Source of the DNA: Arthrinium phaeospermum | Taxonomy: Eukaryota; Ascomycota; Sordariomycetes; Amphisphaeriales; Apiosporaceae | Reading direction: 5' to 3' | Length of the DNA: 64,000 bases | Assembly (NCBI GenBank): GCA_006503535.1 | Contig: QYRS01000001.1 | Coordinates: forward strand, 2,108,001 to 2,172,000 | Shown: positions 10,168 to 20,799 of the stretch, piece by piece | Position numbering within the stretch: the stretch's first letter is position 1 | How the letters are laid out: each line of letters begins with the position of its first letter | Position numbers and translations under genes: made by a program | Notes under the pieces: model-generated | Databases searched by the model: none | What the model was told of the DNA's origin: nothing | The model's input: the letters and a program-made list of their open reading frames with translations, nothing else

Positions 10168-12214
10168 CTATCCCTCCCTAGCATGAGTCCCGGCTCCCTG
10201 GTTCATCTCCATATTCGGTTCCTGTCGGTCCTGTTGCAGCCCGAAATCCGACTCGAGGTTCTGCCGGAGCTTCACTCTCCGCTCGAACAGCGCCGCTAGG
10301 AGAGACCCCGGCGAACGCGATTCCCACCTGCCACGAGAGCCGCAACGAGCTGGCAAAGACGGTCATAATCTGCTCTCGGGTGTCCCCAGAACAGGTCCAG
10401 GAACGCCGCAGTCCCATGCTCGTAAGCATGCCCGCCCATGAGGGCTTCACGGGCGAAAGGGTCCTGCACCGTATCTGCCAGCTGCGAGGCGCGGTTGCTG
10501 AAGACGGCCGCCGGCACCGTGACGCCCCAGATGGAGCCCAGGCTGCGTACAAAGGCCCACGTGCCCGTGCTCGAGGCCGACTGCTCATCCGACAGCTCCG
10601 CCTGCACGGCGGGAAGGAGCGCCGGCATGACGATGCCCAGCCCGGCTGCCACGAGCAGCTGCAGTCCGACCCACAATCCCGTCGACGAGTGTTGGTCCAG
10701 CAAGGAGCAGACGCCGAACCCGATCACGATTACGCCGAGGCCGGCGATGTGCAGTATCTTGTACTCGCTCGTCTTGGCCAGGATCCCACCGCAGACGGCG
10801 GTGAAGAAGGGAAGATGAAGGCCAACACCAGCAGGTTCAAGCCAGATTGCTCGGGAGAGGCGCCGCGGACCGACTGGAAGTACAGCGGGAAGAAGTAGGT
10901 CGCCCAGTAAATCAACATGCCGTGGTTGAAGGTGATGAAGAAGGCGACGACGGACGTTCGGTTCGAGAAGAGGATCTTGGGCGCGACCGGGAACACGCAC
11001 CAGGGCGACCGCTCGTAGAAGAAAAGACGATTATCAAGACAAGCCCCACCAGCAAGGCGATGATCTGAGGATTTGACCAGGGGTACCTATCGACTCTCGG
11101 TGTCAGCATTTACTCTTCTTGGGGTAATAGAATGTCCCGAGAGGGAATATTGGAAGTCTTTGGAATAAGCGGTTATTCTATTTTTCGTGAGACACTGAAT
11201 TAACGTGTAATAAAAACTAGAACAGGAAGGAATAAACACCGAAAGTCGCTTATCGAGATCCGCCATAAGTGAGGGCGTACAGTATCAGGACGGTGGAGGT
11301 CACCAGGATGGAATTGCCGACCAGGTCGATACGGCGCATTCTTTGCTTCCAGCCGAGACCGCCCCGATGCGAGACCTTGAGGAAGGCAAAGAGGATGGCG
11401 AAAGCGATGGCGCCCAAGGGGAGGTTGATGTAGAAGATCCAGCGCCATTGACCTGCACTCGTCAAGGCGCCGCCAATCAGCGGCCCGAACGACGAAATCA
11501 TGGAGATGAGGGCGAACAGCAATCCTATTATACTGCCTCGGTCCCCAGCGGCACGAGGTCGCAGATGATGACGTCTACCAGCATGTTTATGCCACCACCG
11601 CCAAGCCTTGGATCGCGCGGGCTTCCAGCCGAGACCGCCCCGATGCGAGACCTTGAGGAAGGCAAAGGCCCGAACGACGAAATCATGGAGATGAGGGCGA
11701 ACAGCATCCTATTATACTGCCTCGGTCCACCAGCGGCACGAGGTCGCAGATGATGACGTCTACCAGCATGTTTATGCCACCACCGCAAGCCCTTGATCGC
11801 GCGGCCCACGATGAGGGTCGCCGTGTCCTGGGCGGCGCCGCATATGGCACTTGCCGCCATGAACAGCAGGACAGACCCCATCATGATCCACTGTCTGCCC
11901 CAAAGGTCGGCGAGCTGGCCGCAGAGGCTGGACAATTGCACTACGGTGGGTAGTAAACCCGAGCTGTTAGCTTCGAGAATTTCAAGGCTGTCGTAACGTC
12001 TGCTTCAGAGACCAGGACGAACTTACCATGTCAGGAAATAAACGTTGATCACCCAGACATAGTTCGCACCACTCTGGAGCTCCGACGATATGGTTGGCAG
12101 GCTGTTGAGACGATGGCGCCTTCCAAGCACTTATAGCGCAGACAGACAGAGCCCCGAGAAAATGGCCCAGAAACGCCAGCCGCGTTTCGGGGCCATCTGC
12201 CGGACGCTGGTCAT
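10168..12214 (-). pseudogene. Broken DHA-type MFS drug/metabolite transporter gene
   Basis: Read leftward from ATG 12214, pieces form a multi-span major facilitator transporter of the drug:H+ antiporter kind. The substrate-family motif region (ALPTISSELQ-like, then NYVWVINVYFLT) is followed by an intron, then the loop 2-3 motif as GQLADLWGRQWIMM at about 11900. Next are VGRAIKGL...GGGINMLVDVIICDLVPL, then FGPLIGGALTSAGQWRWIFY with INLPLGAIA near 11450. Further helices lie at about 11110-10900 and 10820-10500, and the charged C-terminal tail ends at 10168. Frame changes occur near 11090, 10990, 10820 and 10400, and the segment 11345-11804 is duplicated. The family is sure; the gene is not functional as sequenced. 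It would have exported a metabolite from the neighbouring broken pathway. Confidence 0.7.
11345..11804. repeat. Imperfect tandem duplication inside the MFS relic
   Basis: Copy 1 is 11345-11620 (276 bp) and copy 2 is 11621-11804 (184 bp). They share both ends and are nearly identical, but copy 2 lacks the 91 bases at 11391-11481 of copy 1. A few single-base differences sit in short homopolymer runs. The 91-base gap is not a multiple of three, so it changes the frame as well. Confidence 0.9.
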
Positions 12215-13826
12215 TTTTCATGCGGTGGTAGGGACGCGTGACTGAGGTCCGTATCTGCTTGTGTGGATTCGTTTTCTTGGTATCGGTCAGAGGTGGAAGA
12301 AACGACATGCAAAGGGGCAGGCAACGCCGCCAACAACAGTTTGGTGTCTTTCAAGACGAAAAGGCAATTGGGCAGTATCAGCACAACAACCAGCTTGTCC
12401 TCGTCTCTGGCCCCCAAGGAAAAAGTGGGTAGTAGGGGCTCCTCGGGAAGATGCCAACCCAGTGTCCGTCGCAACTGCTGAAACAGATCGATGCCTCCTG
12501 CACTACCCAAATTGCTATTGCCTGAGCTCTCAACTCCGAATGGCTGCACCTGCCCCCCGAATCTGAATGTGGGGATTCGGCTCATCCGGTGTGATCGATA
12601 CATTCGGTTCGGCCCCACCGAACCCGGTCTCAGCGTAACAGCTGGAAGCAACCATGCTGCGGGCCTCATCCCTTTCGGCAACATTGCAAAATCAAAAGTG
12701 TCCGTTGTTACCCGTCCCCTGTGGTCTCGCGTGCGCCACAGTACGATCGGCGGATTTGGATTGAAATGGTTTGGCTTGTGTATTTTTAAGTGTAAAAATC
12801 TCTCACTGTTGGACCAAAATCGCTGCTTCAATCATGGTACAAAAGGGGGTTCAGAGGCTTGATGACCTGAGAGAGCCGCCACACTGTGGCGGTGCACTTT
12901 CCATTCTTCCCCAATTGCGCACCAAGCACTCTACCAGTCGACTTTACCTACCTAGCTCTTACGAGAGTGTCATTTTTACATCTCTGTAGATTGTGATGCA
13001 AATTACGATAGATGATTGAGTTTTGCAATTACTGGCAATTCATCGTGCAATGAATACTGAGTCTGGGCCAAGAATATTGACGAGTTAATCCGTTGCTACG
13101 CGTATTTGTAGTGGCTGTGCATGTCAACAAGCGGGACACGGTCAATTCATTCGGGCGAAGAGTTGCTGCTAACTATTTTCTTTTCTCGACAATGATCTCC
13201 AATTGACGATTCCCGCCATTACAAGAAGAACAAAAACTGTTGGTGTGCCGCGGGGCCCCAAGTGCAAATCTCCACGACCATCCTACATGATTTCCAGTTT
13301 GCCCCGGTCGCAGCATGTCCATTTCCATGATGATGTGCCGACCGCCGAGACAGGTTGCCCAAATCCATTCCATCCATCCATCTCCCGTTTTCTCGGTTTT
13401 TGTTCCCAAATGCCAATCCAAAATCCATATGCCCATCCGAATCCATCCCCGTACATCTTTCGTACATACATGATTAGGTTCGACTTATCTTGACAACTGA
13501 AATCCCATCCGTCCTTCCGCTGTGTGTGTAAAATTACCTGAAAATGCATCCCAAGACAGACAAAAGGAAACTTTTCGCCAATGCAAAAACGCCCCAAAAG
13601 GAGAAGACGCGCGCGACAAAAGAAATAACAGGCTGAACGAGCAGTCCCGGATATCCAATCCATCGAATCCGCCTCCGCATTACAATCTTCCGTCCAAACC
13701 AATCTGATTGAATCAATCAGTCATGACCGTTCGACCTCATTTCATTAGTCGTACAACATGAGTCTGTCCCCCTCATTACGTCACACTCTGATATGAGCAT
13801 GCTTCCTTCTCTTTCATGTCTTTCCT
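12215..13826. other. Spacer between the decayed zone and the coiled-coil gene
   Basis: Open frames here (for example 12831-12211 on the minus strand) have no recognisable content. The right-hand few hundred bases are likely the 3' untranslated part of the leftward coiled-coil gene. This spacer marks the change from broken to intact genes. Confidence 0.4.
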
Positions 13827-16604
13827 TTACAGCTCCTCGCGGCGCATGATGCACACCGTGCCCGCGCGGTCGCCCGTGTTGCGCACGAACACCATGCCCG
13901 ACGACGACGTGCGCGCGTGCTTCTTGGACGCCGACGAAGAGCCCGACGACGAGCCCGAAGACGACTTCTTGTCGCTGTGGCTGCCGTCCTTGCTCGACGA
14001 GCGCGACGAGCTGCGCGAGCTGCTGCCGTTGGACCGGCGCGGCTTGCTCTCGGCCTTGAGCCGGAGCTCGAGCTCGTGCGCCTTCATCGCGACGATGGCG
14101 TGGATCGTGCGCGCCTCGTTGAGCTCCTGCATCAGGCCCGCGATCTGGCTCGCGAGCTGGTTGTTCTGGTCCTCCAGGCCGGGCACTCTTCCGGCCTGCT
14201 CGGCGAGACCGGGCACCTTGATGGCCTCGGCCTCCAACGCTGGGATCTTGGTGTCCAGCTGGGCCTGCAGCACCGAAATGCGGACCTCGAGGCCGGCCTT
14301 CTCCATGCTGAGTTCCTTGTTCTTAGCAACAAGGCTGTCCGGGTCCAGGCCGTTGATGTCCGCCTCGAGCGCCTTGGCCTTTTCAGCCTCGAGCTCCTTG
14401 GCGTGTCCCTCCTTGGCCGCCTCGAGCTCCTTGGTGTGCTCTTCCTTTACGGTCTCGAGTCCCTTGGTGTGCTCCTCGCGGGCGGCTTCGAGGTCCTTGG
14501 CGGCCTGCTCCTTGTCGGCCTCAAGGGTCTGGATGTTGGCCTGGAAGGCGGTGATCTCGGTGCGCAGCTTGTCGAGGTTCTCCGTGGCCTCGTTGAAGTG
14601 CTCACGGGCCTCCGTCAGCTTCTTGTCGAGGACCAGCTTCTCGTCCGCCAGGGCGATGTTGGCCATCTTGGAGCCGGAGATGTTGGTCTCGAGGGAGTCG
14701 ATCTGTGCCAGCAAGTCGGCCTTCTCCTCGTCCAGCTGCTTCTGGATGGCGGCCTTCTCCTCTTCAAGTGTTGTCTGGACGGTGGTCTTCTCTTCCTCGA
14801 GCTGCGCCTGGATGGCGGCCTTCTCATCTTCGAGCTGCTTGCGGAGGTCTGCCTTCTCGCACTCGAGATAGATCTGGACATCCCTCTTCTCGTCTAGGAG
14901 CTGCTTCTCCATGGCGTCTTTTTCTGCCAGGAGCGTCGCCTCGACGGCCTGCTTCTCGCCCTCGAGTCTCCTCGCGAGGTCGCCCATCTCTTGTGTCAAC
15001 TCCCTCTCGAGCTGGTCCATCTCCTTGACGAGCTCCTTCTCAAGGGCCTCCTTCTCGTCGGTCAGGCGCTTGGTGAGCTCCTCCTTCTCGGGGCCGAAGG
15101 CGTCAATCTGCGTCTGCAGGGTGCCGATCTTCTGCTCGAGGTTCTCAATCTCATTCTGAAGGTCGATGTTCTGGCCCTCGACCTCCTTGATGCGGACCTG
15201 AAGCTTCTCCTGCTCCGCCTTCATGGTCTCCCGCTCCTCCTGGGACGCGGCTTGGGCCTCGGCAAAGGTCTTCTTCTCCTCGGCGAGAGCCTTCTTCTCA
15301 TTGATGAAGGCCTCGGCCTCGGCTTCGTACTTCTGGACGTCGCTCCGGAGGATATTGCGCTCGCTCGTCAGGTCCTTGACCTCCTGGTCTTGGGACGCGA
15401 TGCGCTTCTCGAGGGCTTCGGCGGCCTTCTCAAAGGCCGCGATCTGGCGCAGGAGGAGTTCCTCCTGGTCCTTCTGCATCTGGCTGCGCTGCTCGAGGTC
15501 CTGGGTCAGCCTGACGAGCTCCATCCGGGTCTCGGCGCCGGCCCGGCGCATGGCGTCGCGCTCGGACTCGGCCGTCTCGAGCATGGCCCGCTGCAGGTCG
15601 AAGTTGGAGCGGTACTCATCGAAGCGCTGGCGCTGCTCCTGCAGGTCACGGGCGGCGAGCTCCCGGGCCATGCGCTCCTGCTTGATGGACCGCTCGGCCT
15701 CGCGGTGGTCGTAGCCGTGCGTCGACAGCTGCTCCGTGGTGTCGGCCAGCTGTCGGTTCAGGCGGCTGTTGGAGGCCTGGAGGTCCTGCGCCTCGCGCTC
15801 GAGCTGCTCGATCTTCTGGAGCAGTTCCTTGTCTTTGTTGGCATTGTTGGCAGAGCCAAGCCGCCTACCTGAGAGCTGGAGGTCCTTGGACGGGGGCGCA
15901 GGGGCGGGGGCGGGGGCGGCAGGCGGCGGTAGGATTTGGATGTTCACTGTCCTGCCGCTCTTCTGTGTGGGACGGGAAGCTGCTGTGGTGGTGGAGGGGA
16001 GCGCCTTGGTGGGTGATGGGAGGGCCGATGTCCGGCGCGATGGCATGCGGACCTTGCTCATGGAAGCTGAATGGCGGACTTGCTTGAATTGCTGGGTGGG
16101 GGCCCTGGTCTCCTTGCTCGAGGTGGTGATATCAGATGCAACACTGGTGGCTTGGGTGTTGACTGAGAGCTCAGACGATGCCGAGCCCGACTCCGTGTCG
16201 GTGTCGAAGTTGTAGAAGTTGTTGTCAATTGGCGAGGAGGCGAGTGGCGGGCCGGCCTGGTGTTGCTGTGATTGTTGGAGCTGCTGCAAGCTCTGGAGGT
16301 GCTGGGGCTGCGGCGGCATCTGGAGCTGCTGTTCCGGCCGGGGCACCCGGGAGAAGCGGTCGGCGAGCCTTTGCTGCGTGGCACTCAAAGGCGCTGGGCT
16401 TGGTGTTTGCGGGGCATAGTTGCCTGTGCTGCTGGTGGTATATCCACTTGATGATGAACTGATGTCTGTCCCGGACGTTCTCGGGGACGAGGCGCTTGAG
16501 TTGCCCCTGCTGGGAAACTTTGGCCGTTGAGGGAGTCTGGAGAAGGATGTGTTTGCCATGTCGTTCCTGATTTCGACCGTTGGTCGAGTCGCCGTGCGTT
16601 CCAT
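13827..16604 (-). CDS. Large coiled-coil protein of unknown function
   Basis: A single uninterrupted frame of 925 residues. Residues 1-250 are Ser/Thr/Pro/Gln-rich and probably disordered, with a Gln-rich stretch near 95-115. From about 255 to 835 the protein is almost continuous coiled coil with strong heptads and many Glu, Lys and Gln; it includes near-repeats of the kind LEEEKAAIQ and KELEAAKEGHAKELEA. The tail is a Ser/Lys-rich low-complexity segment followed by a non-repetitive end with VFVRNTGDRAGTVCIM, which may be a conserved C-terminal box. No motor head, membrane span or signal peptide is visible. Such proteins usually act as cytoskeletal, septal or spindle-pole scaffolds, but nothing here decides between these. 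Codon use is GC-rich and the frame is clean, in contrast to the broken zone to its left. Confidence 0.85.
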   Translation of the reverse strand: MERTATRPTVEIRNDMANTSFSRLPQRPKFPSRGNSSASSPRTSGTDISSSSSGYTTSSTGNYAPQTPSPAPLSATQQRLADRFSRVPRPEQQLQMPPQPQHLQSLQQLQQSQQHQAGPPLASSPIDNNFYNFDTDTESGSASSELSVNTQATSVASDITTSSKETRAPTQQFKQVRHSASMSKVRMPSRRTSALPSPTKALPSTTTAASRPTQKSGRTVNIQILPPPAAPAPAPAPPSKDLQLSGRRLGSANNANKDKELLQKIEQLEREAQDLQASNSRLNRQLADTTEQLSTHGYDHREAERSIKQERMARELAARDLQEQRQRFDEYRSNFDLQRAMLETAESERDAMRRAGAETRMELVRLTQDLEQRSQMQKDQEELLLRQIAAFEKAAEALEKRIASQDQEVKDLTSERNILRSDVQKYEAEAEAFINEKKALAEEKKTFAEAQAASQEERETMKAEQEKLQVRIKEVEGQNIDLQNEIENLEQKIGTLQTQIDAFGPEKEELTKRLTDEKEALEKELVKEMDQLERELTQEMGDLARRLEGEKQAVEATLLAEKDAMEKQLLDEKRDVQIYLECEKADLRKQLEDEKAAIQAQLEEEKTTVQTTLEEEKAAIQKQLDEEKADLLAQIDSLETNISGSKMANIALADEKLVLDKKLTEAREHFNEATENLDKLRTEITAFQANIQTLEADKEQAAKDLEAAREEHTKGLETVKEEHTKELEAAKEGHAKELEAEKAKALEADINGLDPDSLVAKNKELSMEKAGLEVRISVLQAQLDTKIPALEAEAIKVPGLAEQAGRVPGLEDQNNQLASQIAGLMQELNEARTIHAIVAMKAHELELRLKAESKPRRSNGSSSRSSSRSSSKDGSHSDKKSSSGSSSGSSSASKKHARTSSSGMVFVRNTGDRAGTVCIMRREEL

Positions 16605-18171
16605 CTTGCCGGCGGGGGGGTTGTGGCTTTCTTATGTGTCGTGGGCAGTGTCCTTTGGCGGTTGGATGGGGATTAGTCTTGGTCGTTGTTGGTATGGTGC
16701 GATGGCCGCGATGAGGCTGAATGGTGAGTAGATGTGGTTGATGTAAATGAGCATATTGCGATTGAAAACGGGATTGGGGGGGATGAGCCGGTGTTAATAC
16801 TAGCCCGATGATCGCTGGGAGGGTTTGTTTGTTCTGGGTTCTGGGATTCCGAGGCGGGTGATGCAGGTGGATAGGAGAACGGGGAGAGGAGCCAAAAGGT
16901 ACATCGGGCAGCCTAAAGCAGGAAGTAAGGTGACACGGGCAGTGAAATAAGACGAGACGACGGACGATTGCTGGTGGCCAAGCAAGCATCCCCCGGATTA
17001 GAGGGGGGTGTTGCCCTAGAGTTTGCTAGCCCAGCCCAGCCGCCGTCGTGGCCCAAACAGCACATTCGGCTGGGCCAAATGCGAATGGACGGGGGGGATG
17101 CAAATGGCGATGACGCATTTTTCGGTTGTGCGCAGTCAAAATGCCATATTTGGCTGGGCTGGGCACGTCGAGACTTGCTAAGTAGACCTTGCGCGAGACT
17201 GGTCGTCGCTGTGCCTGACTCACTAGAATCGGGCGCTCAATCAAGACAACCAACGTGGCCCAACGGCCCCCCTTGGACCCCGTAGTCCCACTTGTCGCGA
17301 CTGGAAGAGCAGCCAAAAAGCACCTAAAAGTAAAGTGCCCCCTGGTCTGGCGGGCATAGCGGGTTCAACCGCCTTGAAAAATGCCCACTTGGGGCCAATG
17401 GTAGCGGGTGGAGCAGGGGTCCAGTGAGCAGGAGCAGGGGTGAGGTGCTCAAGGTAAGCCGTGTTGGCACCAGTTGGGCACCAAATGGTCAACCCAAAAA
17501 TCGCCACCACCTTCCTCTCCCCGCGGCCAATCGGCTGCTCGCATGGGAGGCTGGTCGTCCAGCGACAGGGGGGTGTATAAACTTAGACGACGACGTGACT
17601 TGGGTTTTTGCGACAATCAGCGACGAGCCGTGGAGGCCACATGGTGTCTCTCATCCTCTGGTTTCTGCGGGACTTTTTTGCTATTTGCTCCCTTTGGTCC
17701 TTTTGCTGCTCTTTCTTTGTTCGGTCAGTCAGTCAGTCTTTTTTGACGGCACTGTATGTATTGGCCTAATGTAAGTCATCTACATATGTATTTGATTGCG
17801 GGTTTGCTGCTACGCTTTTTTGCTGTACCTACGCTTTGGTCTCAGGTGCGACCACAAAGCGACGAGTGTGAGGCAGCAATTGAGGCGCTGATATCTCCGA
17901 CAGGTCGTGATTGAGATTGATTGCCAAACTTGCAGCTGCTTGCTTGCATCATATGTCCCATTTTCTCCGATGTAAAGTGTGGCCGAGTGGTGAGGCTGAT
18001 CAACCACGGCAGTTATCTGTTTGTCACACCCATCACCTGCTTTGCTCCTCGGTTCGGCAGAACAAACCTGCTCCAAGACGGAGCTGTCGTGATACCGTGA
18101 CGGGTGACTTGGGGCGACGAGATGCAGGGCTAAATTGCCGGAACGGAATCCGGCTGTCACTTTTCAAACTG
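16605..18171. other. Upstream region of the coiled-coil gene, no gene seen
   Basis: Contains the presumed promoter and 5' leader of the leftward coiled-coil gene. Between 17030 and 17420 short GGCCCAA/TTGGGCC-type words recur on both strands, which might be binding sites, but I cannot name a factor. No supported coding region. Confidence 0.35.
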
Positions 18172-18206
18172 TACATACATACATACATATACATACACAC
18201 ACACAC
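18172..18206. repeat. CATA / CA microsatellite
   Basis: Units of CATA followed by CA repeats. Confidence 0.85.
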
Positions 18207-18223
18207 GTAGATTGCTTACCGGT

Positions 18224-18245
18224 GCCTCGCCTCGCCTCGCCTCGC
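18224..18245. repeat. CCTCG microsatellite
   Basis: Four tandem CCTCG-type units and a partial one, directly right of the CATA repeat. Confidence 0.85.
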
Positions 18246-20772
18246 ATGGACGCCCGTCTGCAGCGAGCTGTATTCAGTCTCGACACCTGACATGTACCAT
18301 GCACGGCGCCATCACTGGCTCACCCTCCTGGGGTTCAAAGTAAATCACCTCTGATGTGCTCTCTCTCCGTCTGTTCTCATGCACTGTTGCAGTGACGATC
18401 GCCCTGAGGCTGGGAGGGATACCCTTGGCACGAGGGAGACCCCGCTGACCAAACCGACTTCGATCTGGAATGTTGACCCTCGTCCGTCCAATGAGACCTC
18501 ACATGCCCTCCTATTGACTACATCTTGGGCCACGAAACCACCGGGCCCCCCCAAGCCCAACCAACGAAACGTCGTGTCAATGCGAAACTGCGCGTCGTCG
18601 TCTCTCCTCCTCCCTCGGTCGCGACCGAACGAACGAGAGCAAGAAAACTGCGCATTACGACAATCTGATGTTTCCTCTTTTTCTGGAGCCGGGCCAGTCT
18701 TGCGCGAAGATCTAGACGCCGTGAGTGGCCCGCTTGCCACCGCCGACTCCACGGGCTGAGGAGCCGCGAGTATGCTGCCGGGCTCTAGAGGCACGGAAGC
18801 CATTCATGCCATTCATGCCACATCAGGCCTCGACCGAAAGAGGCTGTGTGCACCGTGGTGTGGTAAGCCGGCCAGCCTACGTGGCTTGTGAAGTGGTGGT
18901 ACAAGTAGAATCCAACAGCACCCAGCACCCTACCTACGCCCAAGCAGCAGCAGAATACGAATGGAATAGGCTCGCTTGTGTCCGTGCTTGACAACGAAGT
19001 GTGATTCCTTCCTTCCTTCCTCGCCCTTCCCCCTCATTCTGCATTGACGTTGGTTTGGTTCACATGCGTCATTCCGTCATTATACAGCAAGTATTATTGC
19101 TTTCCCGCAACTGCTTTTTCAACCGTCTGACAGAAAACAGGGTTCAAACTACTGTAGAGAGGCAGGAAAAGCAACGCCCGTAGAAACCGCGCTCGCTACC
19201 TGACCTGAGGCAGAAGGGACGGACGGGACAGAAAAGCAAAATTGCCTAGGTAGACTCGTAGGTAATGGGGAATTCTCCATCTTGGATTCCAGCGCCATCC
19301 ACCGGCCGGCCCGCTGCCAGCGAATAGCAGGAATCCAGCCACGACTTTTCTTCTCCGGCGGCTCCACCCCGGCCAATCGGGATGCAGGGGGTCGCTCCAT
19401 CTCCATCTCGACGCTCACCAACGTGTTCCCCGGCTGCCCGGTGCTCGGCCTGGCGAGCTTGGCAGCACGGTGCACGGTGTGCGTGGGTGACCTAGGTGTT
19501 TTTGCCCTTCTCGACTTACTACGGCGCCTGCCCTCAATAGTCCATCCAGTCTAGACCGAAAGAAAACACTGCAGGTGGGTTTCTAGAAAAGGTCCCTCTG
19601 CCCCGTCGACTATTGCTAGCCCTGCAGTAAGCCGGTGGGCTGCCGGGTCCACCTTGGCGTCGCTCGTTTCGCTCGAGGTGGGTATGGGGAAGGCCTGCCG
19701 GGATGTAGCTTGCAGGGGCTCCAGCCATCTGCCGGGTCCTTGGTCCAAGCAGCTGTCTGTTCTGTCTGTCGTGTATGTAGGTACGCACAGATTTACCCAA
19801 ACCCGGCCAAAATTCGTTTTCGGTGTGGGAGACATGTCATGTGTATGCAGCAGCGTTGAGATTGCTGTCCACATTCCCGATTACCAGATTTCGGTCAATA
19901 TTATGTAGGAATAAGCCCATAAAGCAGCCAAGGAACGCGTCAGACGCGGAGTGAGTGGTCGCTCGTTATCTACCGTATTTTTATCAATGGATAGCGATGG
20001 GACTTGTGGATAATGCCAAAGACCCCATCGGAGATAGCGGTCGTAGGAGCAGTTGCGGTGATACGACCTCATTCAGCTAGGCTTGCTCCTTCTGCTCCCC
20101 ATGCGGCTCCTAAAAAGACTGGTGACCTTCTCCGAGGAACCATTTCTCTCCCAGTTGCTCTGCCAGCAGCCTGGAGAAACGATGCATGAATCACGTTGTT
20201 TTTTACGGTCGGCAGTCTTCTTCCGCGTTATGCGCGGTGGTTGAGCAAATCTCTGCCTGCTGCCAGTCTCAGAACATTACGGGGGTCTGGCTTTGGAGAG
20301 ATTGATTGATCACAATCACAGTGGGCATGGCAGGTGTGTGACTTGGGCAGCTTTGGCTGTGTTGCATGAGACTTTCTCCAGGTACTCTCGAGTCAGATTT
20401 GGGCCTCAATTCAAGCAGAGGGTGGCTCATTGGCTCAGATCTCGCGTTGGCCAGCCCCGGGCGTTGCCACCTCTTCAAACGTCGATTGGGCCATCGGTGG
20501 TTTTCTCCTCAAAAACAAGTTTAGTAAATTTTTCATCGAGACTGCCTGGATTGCTTGCCGTTTGCCGAACTGGGGAATGGAGGTAGATTTTGGCCGAGTA
20601 GAGTTTTCACCTTGAACTCGTACGTTAGTAATCTATGGTTGACCCCAGAGGGCGCCATTATCGTCTGCGATAATACGCCGACAGAGTTTTCTACCTACTT
20701 TGCTATTTTTATTTCTTACGTACATCTATCCCGCCAGGCTGTCTGCCGCTTGCTGATGATTAGTGGTAAGAA
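18246..20772. other. Gene-poor stretch
   Basis: Open frames on both strands near 18345-18803 and 19149-19900 overlap each other and show no domain or credible gene structure. I find no supported gene. Confidence 0.35.
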
Positions 20773-20791
20773 AGTCCGCAGTGCGGACTTC
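20773..20791. repeat. Perfect short inverted repeat
   Basis: AAGTCCGCA, one spacer base, then TGCGGACTT: a 9-bp perfect inverted repeat, with a further TGCGGACTT copy about 7 bases downstream. It could be a remnant of transposon ends or a regulator site. Confidence 0.7.
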
Positions 20792-20799
20792 TGGTGCGG

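Noticed and set aside
432..12214. RIP mutation as cause of the broken genes
   Set aside because: The damage is mainly single-base insertions or deletions with GC-rich codons kept. RIP would give many C-to-T changes and stops.
12211..12831. 206-codon minus-strand frame upstream of the MFS relic
   Set aside because: Composition is irregular, no domain, and it overlaps the MFS start in another frame.
13816..15872. Long plus-strand open frames (351, 326 and 293 codons) opposite the coiled-coil gene
   Set aside because: They arise from GC-rich, Glu/Lys-rich codons of the minus-strand gene. Their translations are Leu/Ser/Arg-rich without domains.
18345..18803. Overlapping frames on both strands (126 and 152 codons)
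   Set aside because: Neither shows a domain, start context or splice signals; random open frames in GC-rich spacer.
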